From: a virus
Strand: one strand, 5' to 3'
IMG/VR virus record: IMGVR_UViG_3300031518_000001
Coordinates: 1-60,585 of that record
Length of the DNA: 60,585 nt
In this document: positions 1 through 8,160 of the stretch, piece after piece
Layout: every line of letters begins with the position of its first letter
How positions within the stretch are numbered: the stretch's first letter is position 1
Made by a program: the position numbers and the translations under genes
Notes under the pieces: model-generated
What the model was told of the DNA's origin: nothing
Database searches by the model: none
The model's input: the letters and a program-made list of their open reading frames with translations, nothing else

Positions 1-71
1 TTGAAGAGGGTGATCCTCTTAAGGGATTGGGTAGGAGCGGCGAAACAAAACGGGCTAGTCCCTCTCCCTGG

Positions 72-605
72 TCAAGGGACGACTATACTAGATATGTACA
101 GTTTTGTATAGTTTAGGTGACCAGGATGTAACACGCCTATAGCCCTATGTACAATTCTGTTTTTTGTATAGTTGTATACTATACAGCCCACCGTCTTCTC
201 ATCTCCAACTTGTATAGTACCTTTGTACACGACATATAAGCTGCCGTTAGGCGATTTTATGTATATAGCATTTGACGATATTTCACCATGTTCCTCACGA
301 TCCAACTTTAAAAACTTAAACATTTGCTTTCTATAATCATATATTGGTTTGACGGCCACTTTTTTGTCATCAAAATACTTAGTAAAGTATATAATATCTT
401 TTTTGCTGTAAAACATGTTTACCCAGTCTCCTACATGTGAATTCTTGTAAATACTGTTTTTTATGAGGTATATTTTTACTGGTTCCCTATCGTACGATTT
501 GTATGTTTTATATTCGTGGTATGGTTTGCCTTGGAATATAGGTACTTTGAGGTATTTCGCAGATTTACATGTAAATATCTTCTTGTGAGCAAAAGTTAAC
601 AACAC
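72..605 (-). CDS. Truncated N-terminal homologue of the 668-residue phage family
   Basis: Unknown function. The 177 residues align with the first ~190 residues of the genes at 22449 and 27450: the same VLLT start, a K-sA-K-(f/y)-i-(k)-(l)-P motif near residue 20, and a conserved S-P-N-G-x-L-Y-(a/v)-V-Y block near residue 125 (K-A-P-N-G in the long copies). The long members run on for another ~480 residues; here the frame stops at 72-74, just where sequence resembling other mobile-element debris begins (1-85). I chose GTG at 605 over TTG at 611 because a TATATTT box then lies 11 bases upstream, as in the paralogues. It may be a remnant left by an insertion or a functional short form. The truncation is seen; the cause is inferred. 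Confidence 0.6.
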   Translation of the reverse strand: MLLTFAHKKIFTCKSAKYLKVPIFQGKPYHEYKTYKSYDREPVKIYLIKNSIYKNSHVGDWVNMFYSKKDIIYFTKYFDDKKVAVKPIYDYRKQMFKFLKLDREEHGEISSNAIYIKSPNGSLYVVYKGTIQVGDEKTVGCIVYNYTKNRIVHRAIGVLHPGHLNYTKLYISSIVVP

Positions 606-609
606 CTGC

Positions 610-617
610 AAATATAC
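610..617 (-). promoter_or_regulatory. TATATTTG promoter-like box 11 bases before the GTG at 605
   Basis: GTATATTTG matches the Bacteroidota TAnnTTTG box. It lies directly beyond the 3' end of the transposon-end-like repeat at 620-672, so that repeat abuts the promoter. Confidence 0.5.
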
Positions 618-619
618 TT

Positions 620-672
620 GCAGTCTGCTTAATTTTTTCAGTTGATTTTACTGCTTCGTCGCAGGCTGCCTT
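620..672 (-). repeat. IS605 right-end / omegaRNA-like repeat, copy F (partial)
   Basis: Read on the minus strand this has CCTGCGACGAAGCAG, then a TCAACT-loop-stem and a terminal GCAGACTGC. It aligns with copy A (42551-42700) and copy B (3541-3591). GAAGCAGgaag followed by a CTCAACT/GGTTGAG hairpin is, as I recall it, typical of the 3' end of IS200/IS605 elements that carry tnpB, where it forms the end of the omegaRNA. The hairpin here is degenerate. No tnpB is adjacent. It points outward (leftward) from the methyltransferase pair. Confidence 0.5.
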
Positions 673-707
673 TCAAATAATCATTGAGTATCAGTTACTT
701 GTATCAA

Positions 708-1847
708 CTACTTTTCTATCAAAAACAAGAACTCTCGATGAGGTTTATCAACATCGCGAAGCCATTCATTTGTCCATCTCATACTTGCCATTACATTACT
801 CTTATAATCGATTTCAAGAACCTCAAGCAATTTGCCATTACGCCTAATAACTTCATCTATCTCTTCTGCTGTGGCTCTTCCGCCAGAACTGTAAGATAGG
901 ATAATCCATTTGGCATTGACTTCTCGGATAAGGCGCTCAATGGCGCTGACAACCAAATATCTTCCATCGCTACCTCTGCGATACTCTTCAAACACAGAAG
1001 TTGTGATAACATCCGAAGTATCTTTCCTGCGTCTCGCTTTTCCAAATACATCTGGTTTATCAAAGAGACAAATAGTCGTCCAAATATGGTAGTAAGATGC
1101 ATACCTTACGCGCGAAGGTGGCATTTTATCATTGTTAGACCCATATGGTGGGTCAAAGTACGCCAGATCAACAGAAACTCGAGGGAGCAAATCAAAAATA
1201 TCTTCACGAAAGACTTGATGTTCCTCAGAAGTCAGAAAAAGTGCAGGGACTTTCAAAACTAAGTTGTTATATGAGCGAGGTGACCATTCTCTCAGATAAG
1301 ATACAAAATGTCCTAACGTATTGTCCACTTGGTCTAGTGCCAAAATTAGACTAGTTAGAGCAACGGCTTTATCTACTTTGTCAAGTTTTAGATTTTCTAT
1401 TTCTTGACGAATAGCATCTAGTTTGCGAGTGTTATGAATTTGCCAAGGTCTCTTCATTCCGTCTGGTTGAACAGCACAACCACCATTTGGTTGGCCACCA
1501 TACATTTGTGTAAACCATCCATCAACAGGTGGCAAAGAATTTAAGTGGTCAATTAATGACTGGTATTCTTCAGGTCTTTTTTTATTTAGCAAATAGCACG
1601 TACCAAACACCTCTGACCAAATCGCAATATCATTACATAAAACTCTATAACCAGATTTTGCAAATGCCTGTGAAACCCGTGTTGTACCGGAAAAAGCATC
1701 AAGCACTGTATGGGCATCTACCTTTCTTGCAAGGTGAAGAATGTAGGGAATTAGTTTTAACTTTGACCCCATGTACTTAATGCCTTCCGTTTCTGGAGAT
1801 TGTAATTCCATAACTTTATCAAAAAAACTCCGCGAACTGCTCAACAT
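708..1847 (-). CDS. D12-class adenine-specific DNA methyltransferase
   Basis: Transfers a methyl group from SAM to adenine N6 in DNA. Near residue 25 it has Y-M-G-S-K (the F/Y-x-G-x-K motif of the Dam/D12 class), and near residue 229 the catalytic F-D-P-P-Y-G. The region between them should hold target recognition. Length (379 residues) fits stand-alone D12 enzymes of restriction-modification systems better than Dam (~270). It follows the second methyltransferase (1869-3434) after a 21-base gap on the same strand, so the two are probably co-transcribed. Paired methyltransferases often serve asymmetric restriction sites, one per strand, but I see no nuclease gene beside them. In a phage they may simply protect viral DNA from host restriction. 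Confidence 0.85.
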   Translation of the reverse strand: MLSSSRSFFDKVMELQSPETEGIKYMGSKLKLIPYILHLARKVDAHTVLDAFSGTTRVSQAFAKSGYRVLCNDIAIWSEVFGTCYLLNKKRPEEYQSLIDHLNSLPPVDGWFTQMYGGQPNGGCAVQPDGMKRPWQIHNTRKLDAIRQEIENLKLDKVDKAVALTSLILALDQVDNTLGHFVSYLREWSPRSYNNLVLKVPALFLTSEEHQVFREDIFDLLPRVSVDLAYFDPPYGSNNDKMPPSRVRYASYYHIWTTICLFDKPDVFGKARRRKDTSDVITTSVFEEYRRGSDGRYLVVSAIERLIREVNAKWIILSYSSGGRATAEEIDEVIRRNGKLLEVLEIDYKSNVMASMRWTNEWLRDVDKPHREFLFLIEK

Positions 1848-1868
1848 TTTAAGATCGCAAATAGTTAA

Positions 1869-3434
1869 TTAGTCCTCATCTGCTTGATACTCAATAAATT
1901 TTTTAATCTTACCAGGTTGTGCCCAATTCATTGTTCCTTCCATTTTCAGGGATAGTAAATAATTTTCTATAGCTTTGTTACAAAGTTCTTTTTGAATTCT
2001 CTTTGCCTCTTCTATACTTTTTACTGGAATATAAGCATGTAAAGATTGATTGGCTTGCCATTTTCCTTCAAATATCAAAGGTTTAAAATCACTTTTACCA
2101 TACGCTTCCCATACAATTTTGTATGGATAAAAACAATACTCTCCAACTCCCAATAATGCCCACCATTGCCCTCTATTAATCAATGTTTTCAGCATAGTCC
2201 CTTTTCTTTTTACTAAGATGTCCTTATTCTTCTTTAAATAACTATAAAGTTCATGATATTGCTGTAATTGTGATAAGTCTAACGGTTTTCCGTTTTGATT
2301 ATAAGGTAATAAAACCCATTTATACATATTATCATTTGAGACAGAAATTATATTTTGATCGTAAAGATTGTCTGTATAAAAATTTTTAGCTGTTATTAGA
2401 GGGAAAATAAATTTTTTGGGTAGTATAACTTGTTTATGAACCTTATTTGAAATAACTGCAAAAGAGTCATCAATATCTTGATAATTATCAAAGAAGAAAA
2501 CATCATTTGCTCCACACGTATTAACTCCTTGACGAGGAGTGGATTCCTTTTTTATAATAATTTTCGGTAAATCATTTTTACTTAAAACCTTACACTCTTT
2601 TGAAATACTTAAGGGATCCGTTTTATGAAAGACTGTTGACGCAAAATACTTTTGCCATTGATTATTCTCATAGCGGTAATAAGGAATAGGAAAAGTAGTT
2701 TCTTTGTTTCTGATTAAATGAAAAAGGCCATATCGTGTTGATACATTCTTAAATACTTCTACATCGTTAAAGTCATAAATTGCCGTAATCTTAAAACTCG
2801 TTTTATCTACCTGATACAATCTAAAATTTTTGTTAGCCCCGTCATTTAGGAATATAGAAAGTGGAGCAAAAAAAACTGCTTCTCCGTTTTCCTTAAGAAA
2901 ATCTTTAATAGACAATTGAATAATAACAGCAGATATATCAATCCTACTCCCACCTAACAAAACACTTTGATGATCTTTTACTAATCCATACTTTAAGAAA
3001 AATGGCTTTATTTTTTCCTTGTACTCTTCTGGCAAATCTACAAAATTTTGCCAAGGTGGATTTCCTAAAATAAGATCATATTTTCGTGGATTTAATACAA
3101 AAATATCTTCATTAGTAAAGTTAGAAGATAAATCTATATCATATCTTTGTTTGAATCTTGTAATAGCATTTTGATAATAAATTGTATTCAATTCATTTCC
3201 AAAAAGATTATGAGTAGGCAATTCACTTAATCTTAATTTTTTTGATATTCCAAGAAGTATGAACGCTTCCAATAAATTCCCCTCACCCATAGTCGGGTCA
3301 AAAACAGTGTATCCTGAAAGCCATTTTTCAAAAAAACCAAACCTTTCAATAGCAAAAATACCCCATTCTAATGGAGTAAAGATAGCTCCTATGAACAAAT
3401 TACTATCGGATGATGTTAAAGTATCTTTATTCAT
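1869..3434 (-). CDS. N6-adenine DNA methyltransferase with TaqI-like specificity domain
   Basis: A gamma-type adenine methyltransferase of 521 residues. Residues ~46-58 read D-P-T-M-G-E-G-N-L (SAM-binding motif I) and the catalytic G-N-P-P-W lies near residue 122. The C-terminal third resembles the target-recognition domain of TaqI/Eco57I-type enzymes (an aromatic-rich segment Q-W-W-A-L-L-G, a Y-P-Y-K-I-V-W-E segment, then a helical end). I see no N-terminal PD-(D/E)XK nuclease, so it appears to be methylase only. It is first in a two-gene unit with 708-1847, and the unit is bracketed by inverted transposon-end-like repeats (620-672 and 3541-3591). An antirestriction role is likely; a split Type II restriction system is the alternative. 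Confidence 0.8.
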   Translation of the reverse strand: MNKDTLTSSDSNLFIGAIFTPLEWGIFAIERFGFFEKWLSGYTVFDPTMGEGNLLEAFILLGISKKLRLSELPTHNLFGNELNTIYYQNAITRFKQRYDIDLSSNFTNEDIFVLNPRKYDLILGNPPWQNFVDLPEEYKEKIKPFFLKYGLVKDHQSVLLGGSRIDISAVIIQLSIKDFLKENGEAVFFAPLSIFLNDGANKNFRLYQVDKTSFKITAIYDFNDVEVFKNVSTRYGLFHLIRNKETTFPIPYYRYENNQWQKYFASTVFHKTDPLSISKECKVLSKNDLPKIIIKKESTPRQGVNTCGANDVFFFDNYQDIDDSFAVISNKVHKQVILPKKFIFPLITAKNFYTDNLYDQNIISVSNDNMYKWVLLPYNQNGKPLDLSQLQQYHELYSYLKKNKDILVKRKGTMLKTLINRGQWWALLGVGEYCFYPYKIVWEAYGKSDFKPLIFEGKWQANQSLHAYIPVKSIEEAKRIQKELCNKAIENYLLSLKMEGTMNWAQPGKIKKFIEYQADED

Positions 3435-3540
3435 TTTATTTTTTGTAATGCTTGCATAATCCCTTTACTTTTGTACATTACATCTATCATGAATATATCA
3501 GATAGTCGAAAATGAGTATTACATAATGCTATCTGAAAAA

Positions 3541-3591
3541 CCATCATGTACTGAAGCAGGAAGCTCAACTACGAGAGGTTGAGTAGTCCGC
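3541..3591 (+). repeat. IS605 right-end / omegaRNA-like repeat, copy B
   Basis: Contains GAAGCAGGAAGCTCAACT, a short loop, then GGTTGAG and a terminal AGTCCGC. The GAAGCAGG-to-GTCCGC part is nearly identical to copy A at 42551. It also shares CCATCATGT just upstream with copy C. The rest of the 3435-3699 gap holds only this repeat, an inverted repeat (3603-3636) and a terminator (3640-3672). It points outward (rightward) from the methyltransferase pair. Confidence 0.6.
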
Positions 3592-3602
3592 CTAAGAAAT
3601 GG

Positions 3603-3636
3603 ACAAACCGCCGTCATTTTCCCTTACGCGGTTTGT
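3603..3636. repeat. Nine-base inverted repeat ACAAACCGC / GCGGTTTGT
   Basis: Perfect 9-base arms with a 16-base loop, lying between repeat copy B and the terminator of the next gene. There is no T-run after it on either strand, so it is not a clear terminator. It could be a protein-binding site or the end of an inserted block. Confidence 0.45.
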
Positions 3637-3639
3637 ATT

Positions 3640-3672
3640 AAAACAAAAGTACCCTGCCCACAACGGGCAGGG
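3640..3672 (-). terminator. Intrinsic terminator of the 3700-4296 gene
   Basis: On the minus strand CCCTGCCC, a 5-base loop, GGGCAGGG, then ACTTTTGTTTT. The same hairpin with small changes follows the other two copies of this gene (17644 and 27365). Confidence 0.8.
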
Positions 3673-3699
3673 TTTCCTACTGCTTGGGCGGGTGAGCGG

Positions 3700-4296
3700 T
3701 TACTCCTGCGTGACTTTCGTTTGGAGGCGGTCAGCGATGGTAAGATACCGCTTGACCAAGGTGCGAATCTGCTTGACCATCAGGTTGGTATTCTTAGGGA
3801 GAGTGTCCAGCACATCTTGGAGTCCCTCAAAAGTGGGCAGAGCGTCCAAAAAGTTTTCCACAAGCTGTTGTTTCTGCTCCCGTGAGAGGCGTACATGAGT
3901 CCGACCAGTGCCGCTGGATGTCCGAGCGTACCGTGCAGGTACTTCCAGCCCAAAGGTGCTGAGGGATTCCCGGAGGGCCTCGTTACGGAGCTTCTGCACA
4001 ATGGGAGCTACATTCTTCTCCTCACTCGTGCTTTTGATGGCCAGAAGCTCCTCAATCTTAGGGAGAATCAGGTACGCTGCGATGCACCGATACCAGCCGC
4101 CATGCTGTGAAACCGCTACACCAGCGCTCGTAATCTCCCTACGAATCTGTGTTTCCACTTCGTGAGGGAGAAAACTGTGCTCCCCGTTCAGCTCCTTTTC
4201 CAGATTCGTGATAAGCTTCTTCAGGCTCTTTTCTGTGAGAGCCTTTTCAATCCGAACTTTGAGTTCGGTTCCGCTGACTTGCGCTTGCGTCGTCAT
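3700..4296 (-). CDS. GC-rich cargo gene of unknown function, copy 1 of 3
   Basis: Unknown family; 198 residues from the ATG at 4296 (an in-frame ATG at 4305 is possible). The protein looks all-helical, with Lys/Glu/Leu-rich segments, a central S-Q-H-G-G-W-Y-R-C block near residue 70 and a Thr/Ser/Arg-rich linker near residue 135. No catalytic motif is recognised. Its DNA is visibly richer in G+C than the neighbouring phage genes and nearly identical to copies at 17021 and 26742, including the CCTTGCG leader and the terminator. The leader spacing favours ATG 4296. The pattern of own promoter, own terminator and odd composition is that of a phage moron. Its role could be antidefence, exclusion or control of the neighbouring cargo; nothing in the sequence decides this. 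Confidence 0.75.
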   Translation of the reverse strand: MTTQAQVSGTELKVRIEKALTEKSLKKLITNLEKELNGEHSFLPHEVETQIRREITSAGVAVSQHGGWYRCIAAYLILPKIEELLAIKSTSEEKNVAPIVQKLRNEALRESLSTFGLEVPARYARTSSGTGRTHVRLSREQKQQLVENFLDALPTFEGLQDVLDTLPKNTNLMVKQIRTLVKRYLTIADRLQTKVTQE

Positions 4297-4323
4297 ATCA
4301 AGCATTACGACGAACACGCAAGG
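4297..4323 (-). promoter_or_regulatory. CCTTGCG cargo leader, copy 1
   Basis: CCTTGCG starts 27 bases before the ATG, followed by TTCGTCG at -18. The same leader, at the same spacing, precedes the genes starting at 4912, 17021, 17769 and 26742. Confidence 0.6.
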
Positions 4324-4362
4324 AAAGTTAGTTTCTATTCTTGCGATTTGGTAAATGAGGGC

Positions 4363-4390
4363 AAACAAAAAAGCGGGGCATACGCCCCGC
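4363..4390 (-). terminator. Intrinsic terminator of the 4475-4912 gene
   Basis: On the minus strand GCGGGGC, a 4-base loop, GCCCCGC, then TTTTTTGTTT. It separates this gene from the next cargo gene on the same strand. Confidence 0.8.
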
Positions 4391-4474
4391 CTACGAAGAT
4401 TACCATAAGCTAAGGGTATATTGTGATTTTTTCTACAGATTTCGTAAAAATTGTGTGTTAGAAGTAAAATCTTC

Positions 4475-4912
4475 CTAGAAAAGAGTAGGTATCAAATTTC
4501 TTGCTCTCACAGCCTTAGGTAAATCAACTCTCAAATACGGCTGCGAAAAATCGTCAATAAGGTCAGTGATGTAAACATCATCCCGAAGAGATACGATGTA
4601 ATAGGGCATGTATTCGTAGAATATCACTTGTTCGGGGTGTGATGTAGCGTTGTTGATGACTCTACGATCTAGCCCTGTGGTTCGTGCAATGGACGCTGTA
4701 GTACCGCCTAGCACTGCTTCTTTGGGAAACTTTACATGGTCGCACTTACATGCATTGATAAACACTGTGCTAGCTTGTTGCTGGTACTCGTCGCGATTAC
4801 TTTGGTCTACCCAGTAAGCATTCACGATTTCCGCTAACTCCTTACGATACTTAGGGGCGATTTCAGGTAGCCCCCACTCAACTTTGAATACGCTATTTCG
4901 CGCCGCTTTCAT
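4475..4912 (-). CDS. Cargo gene of unknown function sharing the CCTTGCG leader
   Basis: Unknown protein of 145 residues. The start is set at ATG 4912 because the CCTTGCG leader then has the same 27-base spacing as in the four other cargo genes; the frame is open upstream to 4933 but that stretch is the shared leader. The middle contains a G-G-T-T-A-S-I-A-R-T-T-G segment and R-R-V-I-N that could be a helix-turn-helix, but this is weak. The coding sequence has no resemblance to the 198-residue family although the leader does, so the leader must have been joined to different genes. It has its own terminator at 4363-4390. Probably a moron. Confidence 0.65.
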   Translation of the reverse strand: MKAARNSVFKVEWGLPEIAPKYRKELAEIVNAYWVDQSNRDEYQQQASTVFINACKCDHVKFPKEAVLGGTTASIARTTGLDRRVINNATSHPEQVIFYEYMPYYIVSLRDDVYITDLIDDFSQPYLRVDLPKAVRARNLIPTLF

Positions 4913-4939
4913 ACCAATAATCACGACAAACACGCAAGG
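4913..4939 (-). promoter_or_regulatory. CCTTGCG cargo leader before the 4475-4912 gene
   Basis: CCTTGCGTGTTTGTCG starts 27 bases upstream of ATG 4912. The leader matches those of the 198-residue family although this coding sequence is unrelated. Confidence 0.6.
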
Positions 4940-4981
4940 TAAAAACGATTTTTCGGAGGGTATCTAGTTTCATAAATTTAG

Positions 4982-4988
4982 TATATTT
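4982..4988 (+). promoter_or_regulatory. TATATTT box 12 bases before GTG 4994
   Basis: TTTAGTATATTT opens the plus-strand run 4994-13729 just after the accessory block. Confidence 0.5.
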
Positions 4989-4993
4989 ATGAT

Positions 4994-5437
4994 GTGGCTA
5001 ACTATTTTTATCGTATAGTGGAGAATTTTTATCGTTCAGTATATGGTCAGCATAGGTTTTACGAGAACGTCTTAGGTATAGATGTGCAGGTCTATCGCTT
5101 AGACCGAGACACCTACCATAAGTATCAGGAAGCTTACGGGCGAGGCGTTGTAATACCGACCAGCTACAGTCCACTAAAAACTAGTCGGATAGTAGTTAGT
5201 ATTCATACCATCTCAAAACTTACAGAAGAAACCTCTAACTTAGGAGAAGTAACATGTTATACCTATGACAAAGACATTGATGTGGGTGATTTAATAAAAA
5301 CTACTCTAGGTAACAAAACAATTGCTCTTTTCGTATCAGCAGTACAGAAAATTGGTTATTTTGTTGATATTGTATATGAGTTGACTTTGAAACCCGATAT
5401 AGTCAGGGATATAGAAGCTAAACAAAGGACGCCCTAG
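4994..5437 (+). CDS. Unknown phage protein, possibly a neck/head-completion protein
   Basis: 147 residues from a GTG placed 12 bases after the start of a TATATTT box; an ATG at 4989 is out of frame and soon stops. The second half looks like a small beta barrel, with alternating hydrophobics and a G-D-L-I...K-T-T-L-G-N-K-T-I turn region. Small beta-barrel proteins of this size often act as head-tail stoppers, but I see no decisive motif and this is only a guess. It is followed after two bases by the M16 protease gene, so the two are surely co-transcribed. Confidence 0.6.
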   Translation: MANYFYRIVENFYRSVYGQHRFYENVLGIDVQVYRLDRDTYHKYQEAYGRGVVIPTSYSPLKTSRIVVSIHTISKLTEETSNLGEVTCYTYDKDIDVGDLIKTTLGNKTIALFVSAVQKIGYFVDIVYELTLKPDIVRDIEAKQRTP

Positions 5438-5439
5438 CT

Positions 5440-8160
5440 ATGACTAAGACAAAAGTCTGGCAGTTAGAAAACGGTATAAAGATAGTTAATATCCCAACGT
5501 CCTACGATCATTTTATGATATTTTTTATATTTGACGTCGGTAATCATGTTTTAACGCCCGAGCAAGCAGGATATGCCCACTTTTTAGAACATCTCATGTT
5601 TAAGGGTACTAGTGAAATTGGTAGCTTGGATTATGAAAAGGAAAAAAATATATTAGAAAAGGCGTTCGAGGTACTCAATAAGGTAACTCTGAAGACAGAC
5701 TTAGATGTAGTCAGGCGTCGTAATTTGGAAGCACTTGGTTTAGAGAATAAAGCTCGGGAATTTTATAACACGCGTGAGTTTGATTACATCATGCAGTATT
5801 TGGGAGATGCAATAGCTAATGCTTATACATTCTGTGAGTACACTACCTATGCACACTTTGTACCTAGAGAGTTCATAGATGATTTTTGGAGGTTACAATA
5901 CCACAGATTCACATTTTGGACATTGAGAGACTTCGTAAGAGAGCGCAATGTAATACTACAAGAAATGATTACAGAATCACCTATTATCAACATGCTACTC
6001 AAAACTACCTATGGCGAACACTATCACAGCGTGCCCATAATAGGATACCCTAAAAACATCATCGCCGCTAGACCACAAGATATTATACAAATACAACGGG
6101 ATTATTATACTGCTAATAGACTAACTGTTCTTATAGCTGGTAATCTCAATCCAGAAGAACAGAAGGTCCTCAAAGAAGTATTTAGTAACTTTAGACAGGG
6201 CAAAACAGAAAATCCTAACTATCCAGAAGCATCATATCAATACAATAAGTATCATTTCTACTTTGAAAAAGACATCCCTAAAATAACATTTACAGTTAGA
6301 ATGAAAATAGAAAGTACAAAACATAGAGTAATAACAGCCATTCTAAGGAATATAGATTATGCTTTTATATTTGAAAGCAAAAATATAAATATATCAACTA
6401 TGTTTAGTATAGATAAAAGTTATATATCTTTCAGTGTCCTATTCAACTATAACGGCATAGCTAAAAAGGGGTTCTTAGGGTATTTTGATGGTATAGAAGA
6501 TTTTATAAGAAGCATTCTAGATGATGATTCCTATCAAAAAGAGTTTCTATCGCGCATAGAGAGAGCTATTGGTTATTACAAAATTTTTGTAATGAAATCT
6601 GACCTAAATCCTTACGACATGCATGAACTTATTGTAGATATGCTTTTGAATGGGATATTGCCTGAGCATTATGACGAATTTGTCGATACCGTGAATTCCA
6701 TAAAGGCTAAGGAGGTTTTAGATTTTTGGTTGAGACTCATGAGACAAGAGGCACATTATGCAGCATATAGCTCATGGGGTGACAAGAGAAACAATATCTT
6801 AGACGAAGAAACCAACCTTCCAATTGAAAGTATAGAAGTATCAAAAAGCTATCACAAAATTTCGGATTATACTAAACACTTTATGCGAAAAATGCAAACC
6901 AGAGATGCTATGAAGGTTGAGCCTAAGAACTACTTTACGCATAGGAATAGTTTTCTACCCCTCGAACGAGTTTTAGTTAGCAATGTTAACATAAAACTAG
7001 ATAACAAAATAGGAGACATATACGTAGCTTTACAAGCGCACAATCTTAATATTGCCTATTTAAAGGTTTTAAATCATGCCTTTCAGACTATAAGTTCTAG
7101 CTTCTCTAACTTCTACAGTTTTGCTAACCTTGACGAGGCTAGATTTAATATAAGAGCTTCTATAAGTATAGAAGATGCCAAGGATACCATAAGTAACTTT
7201 AATGAATTGTTATCTAATTTAGTAGTTAAGTCTAGCGATAAGCAGTTTTATAAAAGTCATGTAAAGGGATACGTTGCGTATTTATATTTATTGAGTAGGG
7301 ATTATGCTATGTCAGCTTTTGAAGCGTATGTCCCTTTTTTATATGCTCATAATTGGCGTCGTTTAGCTATTACGAGTGTACCGAGGATATCGCAAAAGGC
7401 TTTTGAATTCTTCACAAAGTTATTTGTCATTAATGCTAAATCGTATTTAGCTTTGGCACATCCTGAGGTAAGAAAGTTAGCCCATTTATATACCCCTCCT
7501 AACGTGTTGATAGAGGAAGAGGTTACTTTTAATGGTTCTAGAGTGAAGGAATTAGGTTACAGAGAAAGCAATGGTTTTCTAGACTTAAAAGTTAGAAAGC
7601 CAGAGCATGCGGTCATTGCAAGAGCTTACCCACTTGGCAAAGTCACACCTGTAAAAATAGGATTAGCAACTCTGCTCCGTTTCTACCTTTCCGATCACGC
7701 ATTCGGCACTATGTGGAACTCGTTTAGAACAGAAAAAGGTCTTGTATATGGATTAGAAGTAGCAGATATAATACGAGATAAAATGTTGTATCTACTGTTC
7801 ATTATAAAAACTAATCTTGACAGCTTCCAAGAAGCACTGGATTACTTAAACTTTTTCGCAACTCGTGATATTGAAAATATAAACTGGGATTCCTTGGAAT
7901 ATGTACTTTACTATTATTCTCATTTATTCCCGTACTATGTTGAATGTTATGGTCTATATCCAGGTACCTCATATAGCTCTGCGATAGCACATCATACTAT
8001 AAGAAATGCGAATCTAGATTATAGTGGCGAGTTCTACGCTTATCAACTATCCCACTTGATGAAAGTAGATGAGTTAAAAGAATTCATCAGACATGCTATA
8101 GTTAACAATTCGTATTCCGAGATTACTGTCGCTGACAGGAAACCTAAAAGAAGACCATGA
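5440..8160 (+). CDS. M16-family (pitrilysin/insulinase-type) zinc metalloprotease
   Basis: 906 residues, the length of a full two-half M16 enzyme. The inverted zinc motif H47-x-x-E50-H51 is intact (H-F-L-E-H-L-M-F-K-G-T). The N-A-x-T...Y-T-T-Y block near residue 127 and E-R-N-V-I-L-Q-E near residue 168 (third zinc ligand) follow as in the family. The C-terminal half has R-T-E-K-G-L-V-Y-G, the substrate-binding R/Y motif. M16 enzymes form a clam-like chamber that degrades peptides or cuts presequences. No signal peptide is seen, so it acts in the cytoplasm or in the virion. The gene starts two bases after the 4994 gene and overlaps the 8157 gene by ATGA. An M16 enzyme in a phage is unusual; possible roles are processing virion proteins or destroying peptides of a host defence. 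Confidence 0.9.
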   Translation: MTKTKVWQLENGIKIVNIPTSYDHFMIFFIFDVGNHVLTPEQAGYAHFLEHLMFKGTSEIGSLDYEKEKNILEKAFEVLNKVTLKTDLDVVRRRNLEALGLENKAREFYNTREFDYIMQYLGDAIANAYTFCEYTTYAHFVPREFIDDFWRLQYHRFTFWTLRDFVRERNVILQEMITESPIINMLLKTTYGEHYHSVPIIGYPKNIIAARPQDIIQIQRDYYTANRLTVLIAGNLNPEEQKVLKEVFSNFRQGKTENPNYPEASYQYNKYHFYFEKDIPKITFTVRMKIESTKHRVITAILRNIDYAFIFESKNINISTMFSIDKSYISFSVLFNYNGIAKKGFLGYFDGIEDFIRSILDDDSYQKEFLSRIERAIGYYKIFVMKSDLNPYDMHELIVDMLLNGILPEHYDEFVDTVNSIKAKEVLDFWLRLMRQEAHYAAYSSWGDKRNNILDEETNLPIESIEVSKSYHKISDYTKHFMRKMQTRDAMKVEPKNYFTHRNSFLPLERVLVSNVNIKLDNKIGDIYVALQAHNLNIAYLKVLNHAFQTISSSFSNFYSFANLDEARFNIRASISIEDAKDTISNFNELLSNLVVKSSDKQFYKSHVKGYVAYLYLLSRDYAMSAFEAYVPFLYAHNWRRLAITSVPRISQKAFEFFTKLFVINAKSYLALAHPEVRKLAHLYTPPNVLIEEEVTFNGSRVKELGYRESNGFLDLKVRKPEHAVIARAYPLGKVTPVKIGLATLLRFYLSDHAFGTMWNSFRTEKGLVYGLEVADIIRDKMLYLLFIIKTNLDSFQEALDYLNFFATRDIENINWDSLEYVLYYYSHLFPYYVECYGLYPGTSYSSAIAHHTIRNANLDYSGEFYAYQLSHLMKVDELKEFIRHAIVNNSYSEITVADRKPKRRP

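Noticed and set aside
5440-8160. M16 gene as a host contaminant
   Set aside because: Composition, overlaps of 2-4 bases with its neighbours and orientation match the phage run, so misassembly is unlikely.
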